Positions 52,619-62,926 of a stretch of 64,000 nucleotides of DNA are shown piece by piece (position 1 is the first letter of the stretch; each line of letters opens with the position of its first letter). The notes beneath the pieces are model-generated. The model had not been told where the DNA came from and ran no database searches. It worked only from the letters and a program-made list of their open reading frames with translations. The translations under genes and the position numbers were made by a program. The stretch is from Monosporascus cannonballus (taxonomy: Eukaryota; Ascomycota; Sordariomycetes; Xylariales): positions 310,001 to 374,000 of the forward strand of contig QJNS01000043.1 of the NCBI GenBank assembly GCA_004154925.1. Reading direction: 5' to 3'.

Positions 52619-54334
52619 ATGAACCCTAACCATCAACAAGCCACTGTGGCCACGAACCCGGATGCTGGCAGTGGTAGCGGCGGGGGGGAGAGCAGCACCG
52701 ACTACCGCGCGATGGAACCAGCAGCACCAGCGCCGAGCTCTCGCACACAGACGACGGCGCCCACAACCCAGCAACGCCAACAGCAACAGTCGCTGCCGCA
52801 GCCGATCCCGCTGCCGCGGTACTTCCTCGTGCGGCCGGGCACGGTGAAGCACACGGCGTCGAGCGCGGTGACGATCCCGGGCCCGATGGTGCCGCTGCTG
52901 CCCGTGGACCAGCTGCCCGAGTGGATGGACGTGCTCGGGGTGCCGCGGGAGCTGGCCGTCGAGCAGACGGCCGGCCTCGTCAACCTCGGAACCGTGGCGA
53001 GGGGGATGCCCGCGTTCTACGAGGTCTACTTCCACCAGCAGCATGATCAGCAGCAGTACGTGCGCCCGCGTGATGGTGGTGATAACGATGATAGTAATAG
53101 AGCGGTCGGGAGTCAGAAGTACTGGCCAGAGGAGGACGACGGGGGCGTGGAAGGCAGGCTGGTGATCGAGGACGCCTCCTCGCCTTCGCGCATTTCGACA
53201 TCGGCCTCCTCGTCGCTGGCCTCGGCCTCGCGCATGGGTCCCGGCGCGAAGTCGTTCGCGAGCACCAAGGCGGTGAATCGCGGAGGCGGTAATGGGAAAC
53301 CGCATATCGGTAAGACCAACGCTCCGAACGTAAACCTAAACCGCAGCACCAGCAACAGTAACACCAGCGACCGTGATGACCCACCGCCGCCACAGCTCCC
53401 CTCGCCCACCGTGCACGGCAGCAGCACCTCAACCTCAAACCAATACCTATACTACCACGATAACAACCATACTAATGATGACGGTGGTGGTGGTGGTGGC
53501 CATCCCCTACCGCCTCCTTCTTCGCCTGCCCACCCGCACCCTGCGGACAGGATGCTAGCGGCTTCAGCAGCGGCGTCCTTCTCCGCGCCGTCCCGTCCCC
53601 ACAACCCCGTTCACCACCAGCACAACCACGACCGCCGCCCGCCGTCGTCATCCGCGGCGTCCAAGAGACGAGTCGGCGGCGGCAACCCGTTGCCGACCAG
53701 CGTCTACTGCAGGCACTGGTGCCATCACGGGCGGTGCCGGTGGCAGGGGGCCTGCTGGTACGCGCACGCGATGCCCTCGACGGCCGAGGGCCTGCGCGGG
53801 GTCGGGCTCGGCGACTACCCGGCGTGGTGGCGGGCCGCGGTGGGTATGGCGTTCCGGATGACCGGCGGGGGCGGGGGTGGGCATTTCCCCTCCCCTCAGC
53901 CCTCTGCCCGTCCACATGCCCATGCCCATTCTTTCACTGCTGCTGCTGGTGGAGGCGGCGGCCCCAGCTTCCCTCCCCCTCCAGCCGGGAGCTCGAAGAG
54001 GATGATCCGGGAGTGGAGGGAGACGGCGATGGTGATGGGCTGGAACCCCTCCGCCGTTGGCCCCCCCGCGAACGCGGTTGGCGGCGGCGGCGGCGGCGGC
54101 GCTCGTGGCGGTGCGGTCCGAAGTCGCAGGGAGCGCGAGCGAGATGGGGAAGAAGGAGGCGACGAACACGGACGCAAGGAGAAAGGGGGTAAGAACAGCC
54201 GAAGTGCTGTCGTCGATTACTTAACCATGGACGAGGAGGAGCTGGGGGCGGAGACGGTCGAGGGTATCGATGCCCCTTCAAAGGAGAGAAGGCAGACTAC
54301 TACCCGAGAAACCAATGCGCTGGTTGAGATTTAA
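52619..54334 (+). CDS. CCCH zinc-finger protein with extensive low complexity
   Basis: An intronless 571-aa protein. One zinc finger fits C-X8-C-X5-C-X3-H exactly (VYCRHWCHHGRCRWQGACWY followed by AH, about residues 362-381), the type usually associated with RNA binding. A second conserved-looking block lies upstream (about 66-135: RYFLVRPGTVKHTASSA; PMVPLLPVDQLPEWMDVLGV; TAGLVNLGTVARGM). The rest is homopolymeric Gln, Gly, Pro, His, Ser and Asn runs. The tail has a basic RRERERDGEEGG region and an acidic DYLTMDEEELGAET segment. The finger plus the PVDQLP block suggests a filamentous-ascomycete family that I cannot name. The role is probably in RNA metabolism, by inference from the finger only. 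Confidence 0.82.
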   Translation: MNPNHQQATVATNPDAGSGSGGGESSTDYRAMEPAAPAPSSRTQTTAPTTQQRQQQQSLPQPIPLPRYFLVRPGTVKHTASSAVTIPGPMVPLLPVDQLPEWMDVLGVPRELAVEQTAGLVNLGTVARGMPAFYEVYFHQQHDQQQYVRPRDGGDNDDSNRAVGSQKYWPEEDDGGVEGRLVIEDASSPSRISTSASSSLASASRMGPGAKSFASTKAVNRGGGNGKPHIGKTNAPNVNLNRSTSNSNTSDRDDPPPPQLPSPTVHGSSTSTSNQYLYYHDNNHTNDDGGGGGGHPLPPPSSPAHPHPADRMLAASAAASFSAPSRPHNPVHHQHNHDRRPPSSSAASKRRVGGGNPLPTSVYCRHWCHHGRCRWQGACWYAHAMPSTAEGLRGVGLGDYPAWWRAAVGMAFRMTGGGGGGHFPSPQPSARPHAHAHSFTAAAGGGGGPSFPPPPAGSSKRMIREWRETAMVMGWNPSAVGPPANAVGGGGGGGARGGAVRSRRERERDGEEGGDEHGRKEKGGKNSRSAVVDYLTMDEEELGAETVEGIDAPSKERRQTTTRETNALVEI

Positions 54335-54610
54335 GGCGATTGGAAATCAACCCCCCCTGGGGTGAGAATGATCTGTTTTCTTAGTACGATTGGGCCACTG
54401 GGAAGGAATGCATCGGTTCGTGCAGTGGACGTATGAATTCACATTTTCCGCTACTTTAATGCAACTGAACTCCATCCATGCTCGGACAAAGGAACACGGC
54501 CAAAGTCGTACAGCCAGCCAAGACATACCTCTGGCGGCAAGCGTAATTCATTCAAATTTTGTACACTCGTTTCTCCCTATAATCCGACCAGCTACCCGCC
54601 CGCCCCAAGA

Positions 54611-55584
54611 TCAGAATGCCAACTCCTTCCTGATCTGCGCGATGGCCAGACCGGGGTTCAAGCCCTTCGGGCATGTCCGCGTGCAGTTCAGGATGGTGTG
54701 GCATCGATACAGGCTCATGGAGTTGTCGAGGGCGGCCTTGCGCTCTGCCTTCCTCTCGTCTCGCGAGTCGACGATCCAGCGGTATGACTGAAGAAGGATC
54801 GCAGGGCCCAGGTATTCTTCGGCGTTCCACCAGTAAGACGGGCACGCCGTGGAGCAGCAAGCGCAGAGAATGCATTCGTAGAGACCATCCAGCTTCCGGC
54901 GGTCGGCCTTCGTCTGTCGGTACTCCTTGCCCTGCAAATAGAGTCAGTATCAGGAAACCGATGCGGCAGTCTTAGTGCACCTACGTCTGGTGAGGGGGTG
55001 TCCCTCTGGAGATACGGCTTAATCGACTTGTATTGCTTGTAGAAGTATGTCAAGTCTGGTACGAGATCCTTCACGACATATGTGTGAGGGAGAGGGTAAA
55101 TCTTCATCTCCTGGGCAGTATCGGTAGGTATCCGGCCTGAAGCGTCACGTTAGCGCGCCGAGAACAGAAACAACTCCCAAGAATGAACCTCAGCGGTGAA
55201 CAACATACACAAGCAGGCCAGTGTGTTTACTCCGTTGATGTTCATTGCGCAGCTACCACAAATACCCTCTCGGCAACTCCGGCGGAAAGCGAGCGTGGGA
55301 TCCACCTCATTCTTGATTCTGACCAGAGCATCGAGAACCATAGGGCCGGTCTTGTTCAGATCTAGCTTGTACGTCTGCATCGTGGGTTTCTCGGTCGGGG
55401 TGTCGGGATTCCACCGGTAGACTTGGAAAGTCTTGATGCGCGCATCGGTGCTGCCCTTGGGGTTGGCATCGACGGTAGCACCGCCGAGGGTCGCCATTGA
55501 CCGGGCGAGCATGGGCGTAGATCGCATGGTCGGCCGTGTGGAGGCGGCCAGAAGCCGGGATGTGGTAGAGCGGAGAGCGGCCAT
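54611..55584 (-). CDS. SDH2: Succinate dehydrogenase iron-sulfur subunit
   Basis: Exons 55584-55209, 55136-54985 and 54931-54611 join in phase to 282 aa. This is complex II subunit B, which passes electrons from the flavoprotein to ubiquinone at the inner mitochondrial membrane. The first 35 or so residues are Arg/Ser/Thr-rich without acidic residues (a mitochondrial presequence). The [2Fe-2S] ligands lie in [20 protein letters not shown] plus the following AC. The [4Fe-4S] and [3Fe-4S] ligands lie in [16 protein letters not shown] and [17 protein letters not shown]. Length and the C-terminal IRKELAF are normal. It is divergent from the PTC7-like gene. Confidence 0.96.
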
Positions 55585-56549
55585 TGCGGGCGACGATGAT
55601 CGATCAGGTTGCGTTTCCTACAGGGCTAAATCTCCCGTTGAAGAGCGATTGAGAGAACACAAAGGAATTGATAGGCGAGCGCAGAAGCTTGAAACATAAA
55701 AAGTAAGGGGAAACCAATCCAATCAAGACGTATCCCGGCGGCGGCGCAGACAATGCGGCTCTTTGTGGATTACTCGGGGGTAGATTCTAGGTGGTGGCAA
55801 TACGTTGGAAGAATTGAACGTCTTCATCGCCATCATCCTTGCACCCAGATCAATCAAAGTACCCGTTGCTGGTGCTTGCTTCCTAAGTCCCGACCCGGGT
55901 TTACCAGGCCATTTGCCGAGGGACTTTTCATCCAATCAGCAATAGGCAATTATCAACTCAGGTTCGGGCCGTCGTTGCTTCCGATTCTGCACATCAGACT
56001 TGGACAGTGGGAATGGCCTTCAGGTAAGTAAGTACCTGAGTACTCCGGCAGGAAGCTTGGCCCACCACCACCTGGCAAACCCGCTACGTAACAGCTCATT
56101 CTTCATAGAAACATTGGCTGACACAATTGGGCAATCAAGCCTAAAGGGTCCATATATCTCTTGCTCGGGGGCCCAACAAGATTGTTTTTAAATGAATGAT
56201 GTTGCATCCCCATTCTAATTTAAGCCGCCGTATTCCCAAAAAATGACGGCACCGTCGAATAAGACAAAGACATTCAACTTAATTGGAGGGTACCACGTAT
56301 TTGGTTGGTGCAGAATTACTTAATCAATTTCTCCAGTGTCTTAGAAAAGGGAAACGTGGGAGCCGTCTCGTCAGTCTATCAACGGAAGACAGTTTACTTG
56401 TGGCGTTACTGCCATTTGCGCGACCCCGGAGGCTGTATACGTAGATTTATCGTTAAAAGACCTAGTCTAGTTGCTCTCTGCTTGCACTATCGAGGGGCCC
56501 CCCGGGGCTGTCTCTCGTCCATCCTCTCTCTACCTAGGAGTCGGCGGCA
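55585..56549. promoter_or_regulatory. Divergent promoter between SDH2 and PTC7-like gene
   Basis: 965 bp between two start codons pointing outward, both for mitochondrial proteins. A GGTGGCAATA sequence near 55793 resembles but does not match the yeast PACE element. No defined binding site is claimed. Confidence 0.45.
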
Positions 56550-57761
56550 ATGGCATCACCAGTGTTACCGCGCCTCATCGCCTCCGCCTCGAGAAACTTA
56601 TCTAGACAGCCTAAATCACGACGATTGATATTACAGCCGCCTAGAGTCCTGCAGCCTTGCGTCAACCAGACCCGCGCCTTTTCTGTCCAGTATTCCCTAC
56701 GATCGCAGGGCCCCCAAGAGATGCGCAAGTTCACCTATAATGCGGCGGCTTCGTTCTCTGGAAAAAATACGAGGTTCGATCCGACAACCAACGTCTTCCA
56801 CTTCAGCCCCTACAATCACATTCAGCCGACGAGGACACGGCCGAAATCGAAACGACCGGATAGTGGTCAGGATGCGTTCTTCATATCCCGTGTCGGCGAC
56901 ACGAACGGGGTCGCATTGGGCATAGCGGACGGCGTCGGGGGCTGGGAGGAGAGCGGTGTTGACCCGGGCGACTTCTCGCACGGCTTCTGCAACTACATGG
57001 CTTCGGCAGCTTGGGAATACAAGGCGGCAGAGAACAGTGTGCCCCTGTCGCCGAAAGCACTGATGCAGATGGGATACGACCATGTGTGCAAAGACCGAAG
57101 CATCTACGCGGGCGGAAGTACGGCGTGTGTGGCCATCGCCACCGAAGACGGGAAACTCGAGGTCGCCAACCTTGGCGATTCCGGCTTCGTGCAGTTGCGG
57201 CTGAATGCAGTGCACAGCTATTCAGAGCCGCAAACTCACGCCTTCAACACGCCGTACCAGCTATCGATCGTGCCTGCCAGCATGCTCGCGAGGGCGGCCG
57301 CGTTCGGTGGTGCGCAGCTCTGCGATTACCCCAAGGATGCGGACCTGACCCGACACAACCTCAAGCACGGTGACATATTAATATTCGCAAGCGACGGTGT
57401 GTGGGATAACCTATTCAACCAGGACATACTACGGATATCGAGTCGCCTAATGATAGGCAGCGGGGCGTGGAGGACATCCGATGGTGGCGGTATCCGAGTC
57501 GTGGATAACCTCGCACCGTACACACAGGCCGAAGAGTCGGCGCAGAGACCCATGACGCTGCAGAGCGCATTGGCCCTCGAGATAACCGGCGCCGCGAAGG
57601 CTGCGAGTACGAACCGGCGCGTGGACGGCCCCTTCGCGAAGGAGGTGCAGAAATATTACCCGCAGGAGAACTGGCACGGCGGAAAGATTGACGACATATG
57701 TGTTGTGGTGGTCGTGGTGTCCGAAGATGCTAAGACGGGGGTTGTGAAGAGCAAACTCTAA
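56550..57761 (+). CDS. PTC7: PTC7/PPTC7-like PP2C phosphatase (Azr1 type)
   Basis: An intronless 403-aa protein. Residues 1-50 are rich in Arg/Ser/Ala and lack acids, fitting a mitochondrial presequence. The PP2C fold shows FFISRVGDTNGVALGIADGV, then GGW (metal-binding Asp in IADGVGGW), YAGGSTACVAI, LEVANLGDSGFV, FASDGVWDNLF and KIDDICVVVVVV. Yeast Ptc7 dephosphorylates coenzyme Q biosynthesis factors in mitochondria, and that role is inferred here. Unexpectedly the protein ends VVKSKL, a textbook peroxisomal PTS1, directly before the TAA. Start ATG at 56550. Confidence 0.9.
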   Translation: MASPVLPRLIASASRNLSRQPKSRRLILQPPRVLQPCVNQTRAFSVQYSLRSQGPQEMRKFTYNAAASFSGKNTRFDPTTNVFHFSPYNHIQPTRTRPKSKRPDSGQDAFFISRVGDTNGVALGIADGVGGWEESGVDPGDFSHGFCNYMASAAWEYKAAENSVPLSPKALMQMGYDHVCKDRSIYAGGSTACVAIATEDGKLEVANLGDSGFVQLRLNAVHSYSEPQTHAFNTPYQLSIVPASMLARAAAFGGAQLCDYPKDADLTRHNLKHGDILIFASDGVWDNLFNQDILRISSRLMIGSGAWRTSDGGGIRVVDNLAPYTQAEESAQRPMTLQSALALEITGAAKAASTNRRVDGPFAKEVQKYYPQENWHGGKIDDICVVVVVVSEDAKTGVVKSKL

Positions 57762-59711
57762 GAGCGATTCCGGCTACGGGCCATAAGTCATAGATCCACG
57801 ACTAGCATCATGAGGCGTTCGAAGATCACATGGGTGGGCAAGCGTTTGCTTGGTATGGCCTGGGTACGGCATATTATGGGATAAGGCCCCCCTATTCATG
57901 ATGGGAAGAAGAGGGCCATGTGAATACGTTTCTGTCGCACGTTAAGAACCGATTGATGATAAGAGTTCGGCGCTCACGCATGGCGGTTATCGAAGCATTT
58001 ACACCTAGGTTACCATATGCATCAATCTAATCCCTCTTCCCAGATGTCCTCTAACAGTCTATCAGATCGCATGAGTAGGGTGCCCTGGGCGAGTTCGCAA
58101 AAAGAGAGCAAGCAGATATTATGTCCAGCAGGCAGGTCCTCACGGTCACACGTCATATCGATGCGAAATCCATATGCACTGGTTATCTAGTACTACTAAG
58201 TTTCCATATTTGACATATCCGGGGAATATGCCTGTATGCATGCGGAGTCGGGGGAAATTGCGATTTTGGAGCCCCGGAGGGTGGGACTTAATGCAGGTAC
58301 CATACGGGATCAAAGGCATCTCGCCCCTAAGTGGGTATGGCCTCAGGGATGTCGTGCAAGCTTGGCGAGCAGGCGAGATTGCTACGCATCTTCGTGCTGC
58401 AGGAGAATTCTGCTTGTTGGCTGCATTGTAGATTCTGTCGCAAGCCGACGACCCCGAGCAAATCCCGCTTTAGCCTTTGACTTTCCTAACGTCACCGCCA
58501 CCTGGTTAAATAAATTCAGCTCATGCGAAATTTCTACCTACGCGCGTGTCGGGTCGTGTGGCGATAACTCTATAATACTGGAACCTCGACGCGACCCTAG
58601 AGAACCGCTGGATGGCATAAGCCCCCCAAAAGGTCGTTCTGGACAACGGCAGCCTGTCTGCAGGTAATACATGGATTCGCCTGATTCGTTCATCCCAGCT
58701 TCGACTGGCCTAACATCGTACTACGTACAACTGGTCAGTAGGAATTAGGAGATCACAATAAATAGGCAAGCTCTGAGCACACTTGGCGATTCAGGCTGTT
58801 GGTGGTCCATCGCCGCGAAGTGAGATGAGGAATGGCTAGGAATGGAAAGGGCGCTCAGCATCGCTCATAAAGCTAAGCCTGTTAGGAACTGGAGTTTCCA
58901 ACGCGAGCATTCAGAATGTGACGGTGAGGCGGAGGTGACGGAACAGTTGGGCTTGAAGGCAATAATCCCAAATGCGCCTTTTTTCAGGCTAGACCGAATC
59001 GAATCATCTTAGTCCGATTTGTATGCACATTGGCGCCGAATTAGCGGCATCAACTTGCGGGTGAGTAGTGATATGGAAGGCATCTCCATGCCACCCAATT
59101 ATCGCGCGTAACCTATCAGCTGGAGGAGGTAGGAACACCGCCAAGTCGCCGGACAGGGAGCTGAAGAAAACTCCATGCCCCCTTCCCTTTTCCCTTTCCC
59201 TTATGTATCTTCGTCTTCGCCCTACCTACCTGTGGACTAGTTTAACCTTTCACTTTCCCTCTCACAACATCGCCAACTGTCGTTCGTTTATTCGTTCAAG
59301 TTCAGGTCATTCTGTCATCGAACTAGGTTCGTTTATATACACGTCTAATAATCATTGTACGGAGCCTACTAGTAAGTCAATAACACCCATCGAACATATA
59401 TGCCTGCTGTATGAGAGAAGCCGAGTTGGGGAACTTGTGACGCGCTTTGTTTCATCAAGATCTACTTCATGGCACATAATGGGTGAAGTCTCGGTTGAGA
59501 TCAGGGAGAGGTCATGTTTCCAAACCACGTCACATATGTCTCACATGTCTCACGCAAAGATTAAACTTATTGTTTGCGTTGAGCGCCCTTGCATTTCTGC
59601 CTTTCTTATTCCTCCATTTTTCGAGGCTCCCTGTCGGAATGAAGCTGACACCCTATTTGACACCTACTCATAGTCGTTATATGAATTGAGATCAAACAAA
59701 ATCGATCAAAA
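57762..59711. other. Gene-free region upstream of GPI protein gene
   Basis: About 2 kb. Short frames have no recognisable motifs. A CT-rich stretch at about 59176-59204, followed by CCTACCTACC at 59221-59230, likely belongs to the promoter of the downstream gene. Confidence 0.45.
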
Positions 59712-60526
59712 ATGAAGTTCACCGTCTCATCTATCATTCTCGCCGGTTTGGCCGCTGCCACGGTCATCCTCACCAACGACGACTTCAGCGGTATTAAAGC
59801 CGGCGAGCCCTTCACTATTACTTGGGCTGACGCCACGGGCCCTGTTACTATCACTCTGAAGAATGGCCCTGCCGATGCTCTCAATACCGTCTCTACGATC
59901 ACATGTAAGTCATTCTTGACCCTCGAAAATGCCGTTTCCAAGAGATTTTTAGCTGACAGTTGCGTAGCTGGTCAAACCGGCGATAGCTTCACTTGGACTC
60001 CGTCGGAGAGCCTGCCTTCGGACACCTACGCCTTGGAGATCAGCGATGGCAGCGAGGTTAACTACTCCAAGCAATTCCAAATCAGCGGCGGTGCTGCTTC
60101 CGGCAGCTCCACCGTCGCCTCGTCTACGGGTAGCACGTCTGCCACGTCTGCCACGTCTACCGCGTCTACCGCGTCAACCTCCGCCGTGATCTCAACTACT
60201 TTCTCGACTTCCAACTCTACTACCACCTCTACTGCCTCGTCGGAGTCTTCTTACTCTGCCACGATGTCGTCCAATTCAAGCTCTATCACTGACAGCATAA
60301 CCACCAGCTCTGCGACTACCACTATGAGTTAGTCTTCTGCCATATGATTTCCGTCGTCCAATGTACTGACAGATGCCCAGCGACCACTAGGACCTCGTCT
60401 AGAACCCCCTCGACCACTACGGGTACACCAGTCGAGACTGAAGTTCCTGGCGCCAACGGCGCTCAAGGCGTGGTCGCTTCTCTCGTTGCTCCTCTCCTTG
60501 TCGCCGTCGGTGCTGCGCTCTTCTAG
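59712..60526 (+). CDS. Ser/Thr-rich GPI-anchored cell-surface protein
   Basis: Exons 59712-59904, 59968-60327 and 60381-60526 join in phase to 232 aa. A signal peptide (MKFTVSSIILAGLAAATVIL) leads a beta-sandwich domain with GIKAGEPFTITWADATGPVT and SGQTGDSFTWTPSESLPSDT, resembling the Kre9/Knh1-related N-terminal domain of fungal Ser-Thr-rich membrane proteins. A Ser/Thr stretch of about 100 residues follows, likely O-mannosylated. The C-terminus GVVASLVAPLLVAVGAALF, after GANGAQ, is a GPI-attachment signal. The last intron (60328-60380, GTTAGT donor, TACTGAC branch) must be spliced; otherwise translation ends at TAG 60330-60332 without the anchor. The predicted location is plasma membrane or cell wall. 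Confidence 0.85.
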
Positions 60527-61784
60527 ACGTGGTTCTCCGGGACATGCTTTGGAGCATTAATCAAATGAGGCTAAACTAATGCGTCGGACGTTGCATGTGG
60601 ATGATACCCAAACAATTACAGTATACGGGTGCACGAGGGTGCTTAATCTGTTAATGCGAATATATTACGGAGGCCCCCGGCTTCCAGATTACCGTAGCAC
60701 TGACCGAGCCTTGAGCCGGACCCTAATGTGATTAATCAAGCTAATATCTCAGACTCCCACGGTAGACAACGGACTCGTGACTTCGTTGCACGGCTTGAGC
60801 TCACGAACTAAACCCTACAAGTCATTTTGCAACAGGTCTAACAGGTCACTGGGTCTCACTATAAGAAGTTTGCTTAACTTGCCAGCTGCCGATACATCGT
60901 GGTAAGGTACTAACTTTACTTGGGAAACAGATGGGAATATGGCTTGGGCACACAAGTTCACCAGCTATCTCTTAAAGAGAGTAGAGACATGTCATTTACC
61001 TGCAATCTGTTTGAGCCCGAACATCTACCTACTTCGTAGTCCCTTCCCGAAGGAGGTTGGAATGTGCGCTTCTACCTTGTAAGGTAATGGTATTTGCAGC
61101 TCAAATGAAAGGGATCCTGATGCCCCGTACTCAACAAGACTACTGGGTTGGGTAACAGGGTCTTCCGGGCGTTGGTTATCGAAATGGATACTTAGATGAC
61201 TCTGTGGATTTGATATCATGTGGAGCAACGAAGCGGCGCCTGTAATACCAAGAGTCCGCAATGGGCTCCCATGGCTTCGGATACTGCTAGGTAGGTTCTA
61301 TTCCTGGCCGCGGACCAGTTCTGATAGGCTCCCCTCCGGCACATCTTCTCTAGCCCCTAGACACCACTTATAGCCCGACGTGGGGTACCCTGTCTGGCAC
61401 GGATCTCCTCCGGTTCGAGAGAGTCTCGTAAAAACCCCCTATCATGACTGCACCTTTCTGCTTTGTAGTGGCGCTACTGGGCCTGGTAGGGCGTAACCCA
61501 TCCCCCGGCCGACCCGAGTTCTCGGCCAGATTAGTTCAGCAGGAACTACCCTGGCGCCCTTGTGGGCGTAGCTTGCATCGAGCACATCGACCGTCTTCGG
61601 CCTTCCCTTTTCGCCGAAGCCGAATTGAGCGTCTGAACTTGCAATGTCTTCGGGCGGTGCGATAAAGGCGAAGCCGAAAAAGAGGAAGCAGCGAGATCCC
61701 GCAGATAGATGGCTTACACGTGTTGCGCGCCTCTTATGCAGACTATATGACTTCTTCAACTTCTGTTCGTCCGGGCTTTTGCCT
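60527..61784. other. Convergent intergenic region
   Basis: About 1.3 kb between the stops of the GPI protein and the methyltransferase genes. No supported gene or RNA was found. Confidence 0.5.
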
Positions 61785-62926
61785 TCAGGGCAGAGAGCAG
61801 CGGACGACGCCCCTTCTAACCCCTTCGGTCTCTTCCCAGACCTGCTCGGTGTTGACGCCTAAGTCGTTAGCCTTGGCGACAAAGTCATCCAATGAGCCGC
61901 CGACGCCGAAATAGAGCTTCTTAGCGCCCACGAGGGCTTCGGAGGGGTTTCCGCGCGCCTTCTCTTCTGTCATCAGGGCGAAGAGTGTTTGCGTGAAGGC
62001 GTCGAGGGCAAACGGGGAGTAGATAGTCTCAGCCCCAACGATCACCGTGCTTTGCTTCGACCCAGCCTCCGTTCTGGTAGCATCGGCGGAAGTCACAAGG
62101 TCGACGAACTCGGGGGACCAACCGCCCGAGATGAAATGCAGCGAGATCTTCCGGGACGAGAGGAACTCTACGAAAGCATCCAGCACTTCCGGCGAGAGGT
62201 CGAGCTCGCACTCTGAAGAGAATGCATCTTTTAGCACCGGCGAGTGGGGCTGCTGATGCAGAGCCCAGCTTAGGATGAAGTTGGGCAAGGTCACGAGCTG
62301 CAATACGGTGGGATTGTAGTCAGCCAGGACGAACGAGAGCCAAGTGTCCGGCTCACCAGTCCTCGAGTCGAGGGCCCATTGAAACAGAGCCAGTGACGGG
62401 AGAGCAGTGCCACAACCAAGCTGAGACGAAGTTAGCGCCTCGTTCCGACAGACTACTTCCGATATCATGGCGTCACCTCAATCACTCTCGTACTATGATC
62501 GCTCGCAGAGAGTGTCGTCTTTGACTGGCTGAGAACCTTGACTAGATCGACGCTGCTTTCCCAGGACTTGAACCCCCCTTCGTAGATTCCGGTCCTCACG
62601 TCGTGATTCCCCAACCCGGGCTCCAGCTCGCCACCATTCTCGCCTTCCGCCATCAACTGGACGCGGATGTCCCATAGTTCCCTGCGCGGGAGCCGTATGT
62701 TTCCGTTGCCGTTGAGATCAACGTCCAGGATGCCGTAAGCGACCTTGGAAGGGAGCTCTGCCAACATGCGCTGCAGGTCATGGCTACCTGCGGGCAGCAA
62801 GGGCTTGCCCGCCACCGGGAACGCGCTAACGGGAGCGGAACCCGACGAAGCACCCTGGGCGGGGGCCGTATTCGGCTTCTGCTCGTCGTCTATGTCCTCT
62901 CCCGAGAAGGCGAAGGAGAAAGACAT
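61785..62926 (-). CDS. HPM1: Protein-histidine N-methyltransferase (HPM1/METTL18-like)
   Basis: Exons 62926-62477 and 62420-61785 join in phase to 361 aa. The junction creates the SAM-binding motif I, RVIELGCGTALPSLALFQ (residues about 148-165). Also visible are GIYEGGFKSWESSVDLVKVL upstream of it and VLADYNPTVLQLVTLPNFIL (post-I region). SLHFISGGWSPEF and IVGAETIYSP complete the seven-stranded methyltransferase fold. Yeast Hpm1 methylates a histidine of ribosomal protein Rpl3, which is inferred as the likely role. The start MSFSFAFSGEDIDD matches the usual short acidic N-terminus; the frame remains open further upstream. Confidence 0.9.
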
